A stretch of 64,000 nucleotides of DNA, from positions 62,771,282 to 62,835,281 of the forward strand of contig NC_090729.1 of the NCBI RefSeq assembly GCF_036898095.1. Reading direction: 5' to 3'. The notes under the pieces were generated by a model. That model did no database searches. It was not told the origin of the DNA and was given only the letters and a program-made list of their open reading frames with translations. Of this stretch, positions 1 through 11,263 are shown piece after piece. Numbering within the stretch: position 1 is the stretch's first letter; every line of letters starts with the position of its first letter. Source of the DNA: Palaemon carinicauda. Its lineage: Eukaryota > Arthropoda > Malacostraca > Decapoda > Palaemonidae. Made by a program: the position numbers and the translations under genes.

Positions 1-430
1 GCACGCTCATTAGGGTTCAGAACTGAATGACATAGGCCTGGGATAGGCTTGGAATCATAGTCGAGTAACGACATCGCAGACAGTACATCGTAAGACTAGA
101 TGGTAGTGGCCGTCTGTCGATAGGGAACAGAAGACACCTCAAAGTCAAAGAACTGCCTGTCAGTGAAACAAAAGGAGCCACTCCTACCGAAGACGAAGCG
201 GCTTAGTAGCCTAAGTCTCCTCCATCAGTGCACGAGGTATAGCCTCTAAGGAAGAGAGAGACCCGTGTCTGGATGAACGAATACGTATAATTATCTTGGC
301 CTTGATTCTGCAATAATAAAATAAAATTACTACCAATTGTGTCACGTGGTGGCCCGGGGAAATCTGGTAAAACTCGCTGGTAAAGAGACTGATGTCTCAC
401 CAGGTAAATCCTCGGACAGCTAGATTAGTG
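1..430. other. Unassigned sequence with a possible LTR end
   Basis: No gene is supported here. Positions 315-325 contain AATAAAATAAAA-like polyadenylation sequence, followed near 345 by TGGTGGCCCGGGG, which has the look of an LTR 3' end followed by a primer binding site. No partner LTR is visible, so this is only a suggestion. Confidence 0.2.
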
Positions 431-451
431 TCAGGTTCCAATTTTCTTTTA

Positions 452-560
452 TGGGCTCTCGTGGCATGGTTGGTTCCGACCTGGCCTTTCATTAGAAGGG
501 GCTAGCGTTCGATCCCAAGTATGAGGTAGAAATTTATTTCTATTTGAACACGATGTTGTG
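452..560 (+). repeat. tRNA-derived SINE-like unit
   Basis: The stretch has an A-box-like TGGCATGGTTGG at 462-473 and a B-box-like GTTCGATCC at about 508-516, spaced as in a type 2 RNA polymerase III promoter. The flanks do not fold into an obvious tRNA cloverleaf, and AT-rich sequence follows, as expected for a tRNA-derived SINE. A tRNA pseudogene is the alternative. Family assignment needs a repeat library. Confidence 0.45.
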
Positions 561-729
561 TTGATATTTATCCATATTATGCTTTGTTTGTACAGCATTT
601 GGACGTGCATTGATTTCATACTTGCAAAATTATATTCTGTAAAAGAGTTTATGTTGATGTTGCAACTCAATTTCAGTGAACTTCTTGCAATGCTGATGTA
701 ATTATTGTGCCGCTTGATGTTATGTGAAT

Positions 730-730
<1 letters not shown>
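561..730. other. AT-rich spacer, nothing recognised
   Basis: AT-rich sequence between the SINE-like unit and the (CT)n array; no coding or structural signal was seen. Confidence 0.4.

Positions 731-784
<54 letters not shown>
731..784. repeat. (CT)n microsatellite
   Basis: Uninterrupted CT dinucleotides over about 54 bp. Confidence 0.95.
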
Positions 785-787
<3 letters not shown>

Positions 788-1390
788 CAGTCATTCCAAT
801 GTTACCATTGATTATTACGATTATGAATCAGAATACTTGTCCGATGTTTTTCTTAAAGATTCTTGAGCATATCCTTTTTCATACCTGCTTTTGATATTGT
901 TGTTTATAAGTTTTGAAAATATTACCCTTTTCATAATATTTTGGGAGGGAGATGTAATATAGCCTAAGGCTGCATGTAGTGCCTGAGCGCCACCCACATG
1001 AGTGACGTCATTTTCTCGTCACGGGTTATCTGTATTTCCTACTGCTATGAATCAGTTGCAATGAAGATACGAAACCATCCAGACCATCGTTTTCTAAATA
1101 TTTCAATAATTGTACCTCAGTAATCTTTTCTCTCTTTCAAAAGATATTTCCTCTTCCATTTTATTTATTTCTCTCTTTCTTTTATTTATCTTTTATTTAT
1201 TTCCTGCATTCTGGTAAGCATGTATTGCAATTTGCAAATGTCAAAATTAATAGTTTCACTATAGAGCTTGGGTAAGTTTAACAATACACATAATGGAAGC
1301 TCCACAGGGTTAACAACACTTGAATTAAATAGTTATCGGGAATAGTTAAGATTTCTTTACTTTCAAAGATACCAACGTTACAGTGGCGAC
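785..1390. other. Unassigned sequence with a PPT/LTR-like junction at 944-953
   Basis: A purine run (GGGAGGGAGA) at about 942-951 is followed by TGTAATATAG, which resembles a polypurine tract next to an LTR start. I could not find the matching LTR end or a second copy. The rest is AT-rich without a supported gene. Confidence 0.2.
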
Positions 1391-1391
1391 G

Positions 1392-1469
<78 letters not shown>
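1391..1469. repeat. (TAA)n microsatellite, probable retroposon tail
   Basis: About 26 TAA units. The array abuts a dispersed repeat (1470-1655) that recurs at 58.15-58.33 kb next to another TAA run. This suggests the array grew from the 3' tail of a minus-strand non-LTR insertion. Confidence 0.9.
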
Positions 1470-1655
1470 GGGAAGAGGGGAAAATGGGGAAAGGAAGAGT
1501 AACTCTGGATACAATCCACTTTATAGCTCAAAGGCAGGTACTCGGGATGGGAAAGATTAAGGAAATAGCGAGAAAGAGAAGTACAAAAGAAGAATAAAAG
1601 AGAGGGGCAGACCCTCTTGCAATATTAGAGAATTGGTATTATTATTGATAATACA
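1470..1655 (-). repeat. 5'-truncated non-LTR retroposon 3' end (copy 1)
   Basis: About 180 bp is closely similar to 58146-58330, sharing for example GGGAAAGGAAGAGTA, CTCAAAGGCAGGTACTCGGG and AGAGAGGGGCAGAC. In both copies the plus-strand left side is a TAA repeat, which would be the 3' tail when read on the minus strand. The family is not identified. Confidence 0.6.
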
Positions 1656-3093
<1,438 letters not shown>

Positions 3094-3097
3094 GTAT
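3094..3097. repeat. Target site duplication GTAT (left)
   Basis: GTAT directly precedes the 5' LTR and is repeated directly after the 3' LTR at 7548-7551. A 4-bp duplication fits a Gypsy integrase. Confidence 0.8.
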
Positions 3098-3351
3098 TGT
3101 ACCAACCGTGTTTCACACAATTGTACATAATTCCTTTTGTATATATTATGCTTGTATCTTCGCTCTTCCCTCGCACTAAAACGAACATGAAAATTCCTGT
3201 CTGGTTTTTCCTCTGTAATATTGTCTGTCTTGTGAACTTGTTATGTCCTGTTGCCTTGAGGTTTTGTATATAAGGAGAGTGTTCCACAATAATATAACCC
3301 AGTCGTTTCCAATCTGCCTTTGAGTTCACACCCTTACTCGGCGCCGTCACA
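3098..3351 (+). repeat. Gypsy element 1, 5' LTR
   Basis: It begins TGTACCAACC and ends GTCACA, and is nearly identical to 7294-7547. A TATATAAG box lies at 3267-3274. Confidence 0.92.
3267..3274 (+). promoter_or_regulatory. TATA box in 5' LTR
   Basis: TATATAAG, about 85 bp before the LTR end, also present in the 3' LTR at 7463-7470. It probably drives the genomic RNA of the element. Confidence 0.6.
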
Positions 3352-3352
3352 T

Positions 3353-3364
3353 TGGTGACCCCGG
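3353..3364 (+). other. Primer binding site (tRNA-Trp type)
   Basis: TGGTGACCCCGG lies one base after the 5' LTR. The first eleven bases are complementary to the 3' end of arthropod tRNA-Trp including CCA. The same motif follows the 5' LTR of Gypsy element 2. Confidence 0.7.
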
Positions 3365-3425
3365 AAGTCGACTCGCTCCCACTGCCTTCCACCCCCACCT
3401 CCCTCGCCCCTCCATCGTTGGTACT

Positions 3426-4238
3426 ATGACGGAGACGGACTCTACTGCAGTTGGCGCCGCGGCCGCCCCATTGAAACTTTCACCGTTCGGCAGCAGAGAA
3501 GCGTTCGCTTGGTTTCAACGCGCTGAAGTCCACTTTCGTATCAGGGGCGTGACTCGCTCAACCACCAAAGCGGATTATGTTCTCGCGGCGATACCCGAGG
3601 ACACCTTCCCAGAAATATCCGACTGGCTTTGTGAACAAGGAGACACCCCAATAGCGTATGACGCCCTCAAATCATACCTTCTGCAGCAGTACTCGCCGTC
3701 GTCAGCCGCCCGTATAGCAAAGCTTTTTCAGCTCTCGCAACAACCGTTGGGGGACCAAAGGGCTTCGCTTGCCCTCAGGGAAATGACCAGTATCGCTCGC
3801 CTTCAACCTGCCGCAGACGGCTCTCCTCGTGAGGTGAACCTACTCCGTGCCCTTTGGATACGCCGTTTACCTGAACCTGTATGCGCTGCCATACTCGATG
3901 TCGATAGTTTACCCATAAAGGACTTGATGACCAAAGCCGACGCCCTTATGGACAGCCACTTCAAGACCTCCATCAACGCCTCCACCCCTGACGACGAGGA
4001 TGCCCATTCAACGTCAACCGAAGCTGATATGAATGCCGTAGGACATACACGCCTACCCCGTGACGTGCCGAAGCGGCAACAAAGCCGCCCACCACCCACC
4101 AATCGCTCGCGCCCCAACGAACGACTTCTACAGCCACTTACTACCTCCCATCCGCCGCAGTTTTGCTACTACCACTTCAGATTCGGGGCAACCGCGAAGA
4201 AATGTGCTAAAGATTGTCAGTGGCCAAAAATCGTGTAA
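3426..4238 (+). CDS. gag: Gag protein of Gypsy element 1
   Basis: A 270-residue frame starts at an ATG 75 bp after the 5' LTR. It encodes a capsid-like protein that would package the element RNA. Residues about 15-170 have the helical capsid pattern shared with the gag of Gypsy element 2 (AWFQRAEVHFR here, SWFLRADVLFR there). The C-terminus carries a C-x2-H-x9-C-x3-C finger near residues 247-264 (CYYHFRFGATAKKC...C). The frame ends at a TAA at 4236-4238, where a run of five A's (4226-4230) marks a one-base offset from pol. In Gypsy element 2, gag and pol are in the same frame, so the offset here more likely reflects a lost base than a programmed frameshift. Confidence 0.85.
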   Translation: MTETDSTAVGAAAAPLKLSPFGSREAFAWFQRAEVHFRIRGVTRSTTKADYVLAAIPEDTFPEISDWLCEQGDTPIAYDALKSYLLQQYSPSSAARIAKLFQLSQQPLGDQRASLALREMTSIARLQPAADGSPREVNLLRALWIRRLPEPVCAAILDVDSLPIKDLMTKADALMDSHFKTSINASTPDDEDAHSTSTEADMNAVGHTRLPRDVPKRQQSRPPPTNRSRPNERLLQPLTTSHPPQFCYYHFRFGATAKKCAKDCQWPKIV

Positions 4239-4981
4239 GTAGGCCATCGCTTGTGGCGGTGGCCTCCCATGTTTCTAATCTTTTCTTTTTACAGGATGCA
4301 GGAATGGGCGTGCGATTTTTGGTAGACACGGGTGCTTGTCGTTCTCTTTTGCCAAGGAAACTCTTCAAGGCACAACGTAGTCTGTCTACATCTGCCGACG
4401 TCCGCTTGGTAGCTGCCAACGGATCTGCGATACCCACCGACGGTTACGAGAACCTCACATTATCGTTCGGAAATGGTAAATTCAATTGGAAGTTTCTCGT
4501 TGCTGACGTCACAATGCCAATCCTCGGTGCGGATATCCTCTCTCATTTCCACCTTCTGGTCGATGTCGCCCACCGACGATTGGTCAACGCAGACTCGTAC
4601 TTGTCGACACCTCTTCTACCCGCCCCCTCTAACCTCGCTCTGCACATCAGCGCACCCACGGATGCCTACGCCCACCTCCTCACGTCGTACCCGGAAGTTT
4701 TCCGTCCAGAACTTCGCCAAACGCCCACGGTTCCTGCCAAGCACGGTATTTATCACCATATCAAGACGACGGGACCCCCAGTCTTCGCAAAATTCAGACG
4801 TCTGGCACCGGAACGATTGGCTGCCGCCAAACAGACGTTTGCCGAAATGGAGAAAATGGGCCTTTGCCAAAAGGCCTCCAGCCCATGGTCGTCACCCTTA
4901 CACATCGTTCTGAAGAAAGACGGCTCCCTCCGTCCGTGTGGGGATTACAGGCGCCTGAACATGCAAATAACATGCAAATAG
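4214..4981 (+). pseudogene. pol: Pol 5' part of Gypsy element 1: protease and RT start
   Basis: This frame overlaps the end of gag by 25 bp in the -1 frame. The aspartic protease active site LVDTGA is encoded at about 4319-4336. The protease flap and an ILGADIL-type second motif follow at about 4520-4540. RT begins at about 4690, with the conserved PWSSP and LRPCGDYRRLN segments at 4883-4957. The frame is ended by an 11-bp tandem duplication (4958-4968 and 4969-4979), which shifts the rest of pol into another frame. The protein could not be made as one piece from this copy. Confidence 0.8.
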
Positions 4982-7254
4982 AACCGGATCACTACCCCCT
5001 CCCAAACATTGCCGATGTAACCTCCTACTTGCACAAAGCGAAGGTTTTCTCTACGCTCGACCTCCTGAAGGGGTATTATCAGGTGCCTATGAACCCAGAA
5101 GACATCCCCAAGAATGCCATCACCACTCCGTTTGGCACATACACCTTCAATTACTCCTGTTTTGGCCTTCGTAATGCTGGGGCAACGTTTCAACGTCTCA
5201 TGGATGGCATCTTAGGGGACCTCCCTTTCTGTGTATGTTATGTGGACGACATACTTGTGTTCTCCTTCTCAAAAGAGGAACACCTCCGTCACCTGCGCAT
5301 CGTGCTCGACCGCCTGCAACAAAACGGCCTTGTAGTCCGGTACGACAAGTGTACCTTTGGCGCCAACGAAGTGTCGTTCTTAGGGCACCGTATCACTCCT
5401 GAAGGAGTCCATCCCCTCCCTGAGAAGGTAGCAGCCGTTCAGAACTTCCCCGTGCCCTCGACCGTCAAAGCTCTGCAGGAATTCTTGGGCATGATCAACT
5501 ATCATCACCGTTTTCTGCCAGCCATTGCCGCCACTCTTGCTCCCCTCTACGCCTCCCTCAAGGGCAAGCCGAAGGACCTGAAGTGGGGTCTCCTTCAAGA
5601 TGCAGCCTTCTGCAATGCAAAGAAGGCCCCATCAACTGCTGCGGCTCTCACTTTTCCTATTCCACATGCCCCTCTCCTTCTCTCCACCGATGCCAGCGAC
5701 GTCGCTATTGGTGCAGTACTCGAGCAGGTGGTCAAAGGCTCGCCCCGCCCATTGGCCTTCTTCAACAGAAAACTGTCCAAGGCAGAATCGGGTTATTCTA
5801 CCTTCGATCGAGAATTGCTGGCGGTGCACTTGGCTGTCCGTCACTTTCGCCATTTCTTAGAAGGTACGCCCTTCGTCATTCGCACAGACCACATGCCTCT
5901 GGTGCACGCCTTCACTCGACAGTCTGACGCCTGGTCCGCCCGTCAACGCCGACATCTCTCCGCCGTGGCTGAATACAATTGCACCCTCCAATACGTCCCT
6001 GGGAAAATGAATCCCATTGCCGATGCCCTGTCAAGAAACGCGTTGGCTGCCGTTCAACTGGGATTGGATTACAACGCCCTGGCTGAAGCCCAACGACAGG
6101 ATCCAGAGTATCGAGCTTGTAGGACATCCTGGACGTCCCTCCGTTGGGAGGATTTTCCCCTCGAAGACTCCAACACCACCCTCCTCTGTGACGTCAGTAC
6201 TGGTAGACCGCGACCTTGGATTCCTGCTCCCATGCGCCGACAGGTGTTTGATTTCATCCACGACCTTTCACATCCCTCGTGCCGTTCTACTACACAGCTG
6301 CTGAAGGCAAAGTTCATTTGGCACGGCATTTCTAAGGATGCTAAGGATTGGGTCCGTGCCTGTACTTCTTGCCACACTTCCAAAGTACATCGACACACCG
6401 ATTCAGGAGTGGGCACCTTTCCTCAACCTCAGCGTCGTTTCGCACACATTCACGTCGACGTTGTAGGCCCCCTACCCACATCACAAGGACATCGTTACCT
6501 GTTTACCGTCATCGACCGCTCCACTCGTTGGCCTAAGGCCATTCCCATGGAAACTGCTACGTCCGCCTCATGTACATCTGCCTTACTCTCTGGATGGATT
6601 TCAAGATTCGGTATCCCTGAGCATATTACTTCTGACAGGGGAACCACTTTCACCTCTCAATTATGGACGTCATTAGCGAATCTCCTGGGCATCACCCTAC
6701 ATCAGACAACGGCCTACAACCCCGCTTCCAATGGAATGGTTGAACGTTTTCATCGCACCCTCAAAGCAGCTTTGTTGTCCCGCTGCAAGGATTGCAACTG
6801 GTTTACTCAGCTTCCCTGGGTCCTCCTTGGACTAAGGACCACTTCTAAAGACGCCCTCGACGTCTCGGTAGCCGAAATGGTGTATGGCGACCCGTTGGTC
6901 GTCCCTGCCGAATTTTTTCCTTCTACAACCTCCTCCGACGATCTCCAGCGCATACGTCACGTCGTGGGAAAATCTACTCCGTGCCGCCAGACTTACATGC
7001 CCCCAGTGAAGCATCACATACTAACGGACTTGCACTCTGCAACGCACGTCTTCCTGCGCAACGACACCAGCAAGCCACCACTAACGCCCGCTTACACGGG
7101 CCCTTTCCTTTTGATCCGACGCAGTCCGAAAGCATTCCTCCTAAACATTCGGGGCAAAGAAGACTGGGTCTCCATTGATCGTCTAAAACCTGCTTATTTT
7201 CTGCCAGATGACCCGCCTACAGTTCGCCTCTCTAGATCAGGGCGCCCTATTTAA
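4972..7254 (+). pseudogene. pol: Pol 3' part of Gypsy element 1: RT, RNase H, integrase
   Basis: The frame is open for about 760 codons after the duplication. RT carries the catalytic YVDD at about 5239-5250. RNase H follows with STDAS near 5684 and RTDH near 5884. The integrase has an H-x-H...C-x2-C zinc domain (about 6263-6375) and a catalytic core with D in HVDVVGPL, D in TSDRG and E in NGMVERFHR (about 6450-6760). The C-terminal segment ends in VSIDRLKPAY, typical of this group. Only the upstream duplication prevents fusion to the protease part; this region shows no other break. Confidence 0.85.
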
Positions 7255-7275
7255 CATGTACAGTATGTCATTTTT

Positions 7276-7290
7276 AGGGGGGGGGGGGAG
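7276..7290 (+). other. Polypurine tract of Gypsy element 1
   Basis: AGGGGGGGGGGGGAG lies immediately before the 3' LTR and would be the plus-strand primer in reverse transcription. Confidence 0.75.
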
Positions 7291-7293
7291 CCA

Positions 7294-7547
7294 TGTACCA
7301 ACCGTGTTTCACACAGTTGTACATAATTCCTTTTGTATATATTATGCTTGTATCTTCGCTCTTCCCTCGCACTAAAACGAACATGAAAATTCCTGTCTGG
7401 TTTTTCCTCTGTAATATTGTCCGTCTTGTGAACTTGTTATGTCCTGTTGCCTTGAGGTTCTGTATATAAGGAGAGTGTTCCACAATAATATAACTGAGTC
7501 GTTTCCAATCTGCCTTTGATTTCACACCCTTACTCGGCGCCGTCACA
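7294..7547 (+). repeat. Gypsy element 1, 3' LTR
   Basis: A 254-bp copy of 3098-3351, with the TATA box at 7463-7470. About six differences from the 5' LTR indicate a fairly recent insertion. Confidence 0.92.
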
Positions 7548-7551
7548 GTAT
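7548..7551. repeat. Target site duplication GTAT (right)
   Basis: Partner of 3094-3097. Confidence 0.8.
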
Positions 7552-7630
7552 TATGGATGTTATGAATAGTGTGTAAGGAAATATTCAGTCTGTTGGGAAC
7601 AAAACATTTCTGATTGATAAATGAAAAATA

Positions 7631-8040
7631 TTTTGACATATTAGCATTATCTGAAACATGGCTCAAGGACTTTGACAAGGTTAAGAAATAAGCTTTGTAA
7701 ACAAAATGGGATTATGAAATATAAAATACCACTTTCTCTAGAAAATGTAAATTATCTAAGGAAACAGTTCTACCTGTATTAACATATGTATCAAAAACAC
7801 TGAGCCTTACTAAAGCCTACTACACGAACTAGTTATAACTCAAAAAGCTATAGAAACACTAATGATAGGAATAGCCTAACACTAAGAGACACTAAAAGAG
7901 CAACATGGATACGAAGAGAATAAACTAAAGTATAGGGTATTCAAACATCAAGAAAAAGAAATGGACATATAATGAGATTGCTAAAGCAAAAGTAGGGGAA
8001 AGAAGAGAAAACAATGGATTGGCGAGCAAAGAAAAGTTAT
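7631..8040 (+). pseudogene. Relic of a non-LTR retrotransposon ORF2
   Basis: Two pieces of a non-LTR ORF2 are recognisable in decayed frames. Bases 7631-7680 encode DILALSETWLKDFD, which resembles the LSETWL block of APE-type endonucleases. Bases 7768-8030 read VLPVLTYVSKTLSLTK, then a stretch with many stops, then KKKKWTYNEIAKAKVGERR. That resembles the C-terminal region of RTE-like ORF2 proteins (ETWTLTK ... KWNWAGH). The RT core between them is missing, so most of the element was deleted. The clade is uncertain. Confidence 0.5.
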
Positions 8041-8583
8041 TCCCACAAGCTAGACCTATTGCCTTTTTTACTATAGTTTATAAATTTCTAAAGGATAATA
8101 TGGTCTTAAGTGAGTAAGGAAAAAATTTAAGGAAATTTTTTTTTCTAATCTAAGTTGAAAACTAAAATGCAGACCCATTGCAGGTAAAGGCCACACAACA
8201 CATGCTCGAATGTCAGCTCTGTTGTTTGGGTATGTGTCACTCAAGGAGATCACAGCGAGGTGATGCAGTAATAAGTATTGTTAGGAGCAGAACTTAAACT
8301 GTACTCCAGTGTTCGTTTAGACTCGGTGCCGACAACAACTCCTGGATTATGTACATCGTAACCTCCCGAAATATATCTGCAATTCCCGTAGAGTTCAACC
8401 ACAATGTCCGTTGTTTATCTTAGTAAACGGGGATGGGACTTATATCCTGAAGACTCCAGACACTGTGAGGACTACTTTAATAGTCTGGACTGTGACTGTG
8501 ACCACTGAATAGCCTACCAACGGCGACGTACCTTCATTTTTAACTACGTTGCCAAAGAAACTTCCCTCACATTCGACCCAGCT
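8041..8583. other. Spacer and probable 5' UTR of the ORF1 element
   Basis: AT-rich to about 8280, then more balanced sequence leading into the zinc-knuckle ORF1. A frame continuous with ORF1 can be followed upstream to about 8440, so the true ORF1 start may be earlier than the first ATG. Confidence 0.35.
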
Positions 8584-10022
8584 GTGTACAATCATCATGT
8601 CAGATGCAGATGTGAGGGGTGCAAGGAAGCATCTAAACATATTCTAGCATACTGTACTAACAAGAGAGCTACCAAGGAAGAGACTACACCCTCTGCCAAG
8701 AAAAGAAAGACTAAGAAACTTTCATCAGCTCCAGAATCAGCCCCACCATCGCCATCAGAGACTCCAAGGACTGAGAGCACAGACTTGTCCTTGTCTGTCC
8801 CTACAACTCCCCAGCAATCAGGTGCAACAGCAGTCATCCCTTCTACCAACGAGCCTGAGTCCTCCAACGCCATGGAGACCGAACAATGGCCCACTCCACG
8901 GACTGCAACTGCACAGACTGCCTCCAGACACTCCTGCAAGAAGCCACTGCTATACAAAAGAACATACCAGCTATACAGCCAATAAAGCCTTTGCCAAAGT
9001 TTCGACTTTCACAGGCAAACCACGAGCTCTCTTATGCCTCTGTTACTGCCATGGCTGCCAAGCCTGGCATGAAACTCACTGCAAGACCTAACAGGAAAGG
9101 TGACCTTATCATCTATCCCAAGGACACCAAGACAGCCTGATTCCTTCAGGAAGACCCCACCTTAACACTGCTGGATCCTGCTTTTATCAGGAAGAAGGCA
9201 GTCATTACCAGGTATCCTGTGACGATGCCTATCTCCATTGTAACCTCGTGCAGCAATATTGACTGTGCTGTTCGCTGCACAAGCAAGGATGTCGTTCCTG
9301 TTAGACGCCTAATCGCCATCTTTATAGGTCCGGTTCCTTCCAAACTAGACTTAGGAGTCTGGGGTACTTTCCCCATCGAGGAATACACACCTGAGCCCCT
9401 TCGATGTTACAGATGCCAACGCTTTGGACATCATAAAGAAGAATGCAGAGGCCCCATTATTTGCGGTATCTGCAGTCAGCGACATAGCACAGAAGTGTGC
9501 ATAAAGACCCATAAAGAAGGACGACAAACCACATCCAAGTGCCCTAATTGTTCCAAGCCACACCATGCTTGGAATAAGCGCTGCCCAGAGCGTCTCAAGA
9601 GGATAGCAGCTATGAAGAATACATCCTCTTCAAACCAAAATAAACCAGCTTCATCCCAGCCACCTAAAGAACAAAGAACTCCTAGCCAGAGAAGACCAAG
9701 TCAGCCAACTCCTGCTCCTGCATCTACACCTACAACTGTTCCAGCAACTACACCTACAACTGCTCCAAAGGACCAGCAACGACCTGCAACTGTTCCTAAG
9801 AAGGATCAGCGCCAACCTGCAACTGCTCCCCAAAGGGACCAGCAACAACCCTCATCCTCATCCCCTTCTCAAACCCTGACTCAAGCAATTGAGTCTCTCA
9901 CCTTGCAAGACCTCATACCTATCGCCTTCCAGATCCTTACCAAAGTCCTTTCCCTCTCATCAACCTCCACCTTCCAGCAATTCCTGCAACAGTTCCAGTC
10001 TCCAGCCACGGAGCAGAGATAA
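8584..10022 (+). pseudogene. ORF1 (Gag-like, zinc knuckles) of a non-LTR retrotransposon
   Basis: The protein would be an RNA-binding ORF1p of a Jockey/I-like non-LTR element. The N-terminal third (8584 to about 8890) is Lys/Ser/Pro-rich with a CRCEGC motif. After a frameshift near 8890 the frame continues to 9140, has a TGA at 9138-9140, and resumes to 10022. Three knuckles lie at about 9403-9600: CYRCQRFGHHKEEC, CGICSQRHSTEVC and CPNCSKPHHAWNKRC. A Pro/Thr/Gln-rich low-complexity tail with repeated TTVPATTP and PATAP units follows. No RT frame follows before the putative tail at 10.64 kb, so ORF2 was lost or never present. Confidence 0.65.
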
Positions 10023-10572
10023 TCCTTCTCTGCTTGCAATCCTCTCCTTCCCAATTCCTAAAAGGAGATTAGTTATTGCAAGGCTGTGTTCCTCATAAGG
10101 AAACAGCTCTTGTTTTTCCTGTCTCCTACCCTTTTTCCCTGTTCTCCCTCTTCCTACCCTATCCTTAGGGGGCCTTTCTCGTGCTTACTGTCCGAGCGTT
10201 GCACAGAAATGGCCCCCTCCCCCTTTCCATCACAAGAGCAGGAATAAGCTTCTTTGCTTAAACCTACTCCTATTCTCTCCTACTGAAGTTCCTTCACTCC
10301 TCTCCCAGTCTCTTTTACTTACTGGGACTTACTACTATCAATACTATTTCCTCTGACTAAAACTTTCTTTCGTGGACCTAAAAAGGAGTCCCCTTTTTCG
10401 GGTTACTTTCTACCCCTTTTCACGTCTTGTACCATTCCATTCCATCCCTCATTCATCATCCTTACTACTCATCTCCTTTACCTAACATTCCTTTTCCTAT
10501 TTTTACCTAACATTCCTTTTATTAATATAAATTTTACTCCTTGGAGTATACCCTTTACAAATCCAATCCTCT
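10023..10572 (+). other. Pyrimidine-rich 3' region of the ORF1 element
   Basis: C/T-rich non-coding sequence with many short TCCT/CCTT runs, between ORF1 and the putative 3' terminus. No RT is encoded in any frame. Confidence 0.4.
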
Positions 10573-10760
10573 TACGGGCTGTATTAAGTGACAAGAGCCC
10601 GTGTCATGCTATATGCATGGCAATCTACTCATCATCATCATCAACACTGTACTCCACAAAAAGTGTATATGTAAATTTACGTTCCTGAATGTATTCTGAT
10701 GATGATGTAGATTGCCATGCCTATAGGGGGATATGGGCTCTTGTCGCTAGACAGCCCGTA
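10573..10760. repeat. Inverted repeat: two retroposon 3' ends facing each other
   Basis: The left arm (10573-10642) and right arm (10697-10760) are inverted copies sharing TACGGGCTGT, GACAAGAGCCC, GGCATGGCAATCTAC (with small gaps) and a (CAT)n run. In the left arm CATCATCAT sits where a plus-strand element would end. The arms look like the 3' termini of two related non-LTR elements inserted tail to tail. Confidence 0.6.
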
Positions 10761-10940
10761 AATGTGAATCTTGGGAAAGTGAAGGGCCCATTACAAAGAT
10801 ATATTTAGATACTAGAAAAAGAATCAAGAATACTTCACATGCGGAGTTTCTCCTCATATACAATTATTAAAACATTAAATAGGTATTATTTCAGATATGT
10901 TTTCAGTAAACCTTATGAAAAAATTTATATGTATGACAGA

Positions 10941-11263
10941 TTAACCCTGGAACGGTACGGTGGGTCGTCCGCGACCCCGAGCGTCAAAAAAAAAGAGGTT
11001 TTTCTCACATGAATCACCCCCGTGACTGAATTTGTGGGTGATCGATCTGCAGTAGGTGTCTCGCCTACAAGCTCTAGTAGTGTCCAGATGTGCATTGCTG
11101 TAGCTGTACTCCTTCCCCGATTTCTGAGACGCGTCGGGGTCGAGCGCGACCGAGTTTACCCTTCTAAGGTAATTTGCATAATTATCAAAGTTATTACGTA
11201 TTATGAAATTGTCGTAGAATGGTGCAACTTGTATAGGTTATCAGTTGTGGAAAGTCTTGGGGG
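10941..11263. other. GGGTCG/CGACCC palindromic motifs before the satellite
   Basis: TTAACCCTGGAACGG at 10941-10955 resembles a TTAA target followed by a piggyBac-type terminus. GGGTCGTCCGCGACCC at 10963-10978 is a perfect stem with a short loop. GCGTCGGGGTCGAGCGCGAC at 11131-11150 has a close direct copy at 14054. No matching right terminus was found, so the piggyBac reading is tentative. Confidence 0.3.

Larger units (their letters stand above)
3098..7547 (+). mobile_element. Gypsy/Ty3 LTR retrotransposon, CsRn1-like (Gypsy element 1)
   Basis: A full-length element of 4,450 bp has two 254-bp LTRs (about six mismatches by eye), a primer binding site, gag, pol, a polypurine tract and a 4-bp duplication GTAT. 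Pol order is protease, RT, RNase H, integrase, as in Ty3/Gypsy. The primer site starts TGGTGACCCCG, which matches the CCA-tailed 3' end of tRNA-Trp used by CsRn1-clade elements. Gag ends in a C-x2-H-x9-C-x3-C finger rather than the usual CCHC knuckle, also described for CsRn1. Pol is broken by an 11-bp tandem duplication, and gag and pol are offset by one base. The copy is therefore recent but probably not autonomous. Confidence 0.92.

Noticed and set aside
1278..1531. Tyr- and Ile-repeat frames on the minus strand
   Set aside because: Translation of the (TAA)n array.
4235..4294. Perfect-looking 60-bp intron (GTAAGT ... branch-like TCTAATC ... TTTTTACAG) at the gag/pol boundary of Gypsy element 1
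   Set aside because: Its removal leaves gag and pol out of frame because 60 is a multiple of three. A single missing base in the A-run at 4226-4230 explains the frame change better, since Gypsy element 2 has gag and pol in one frame.
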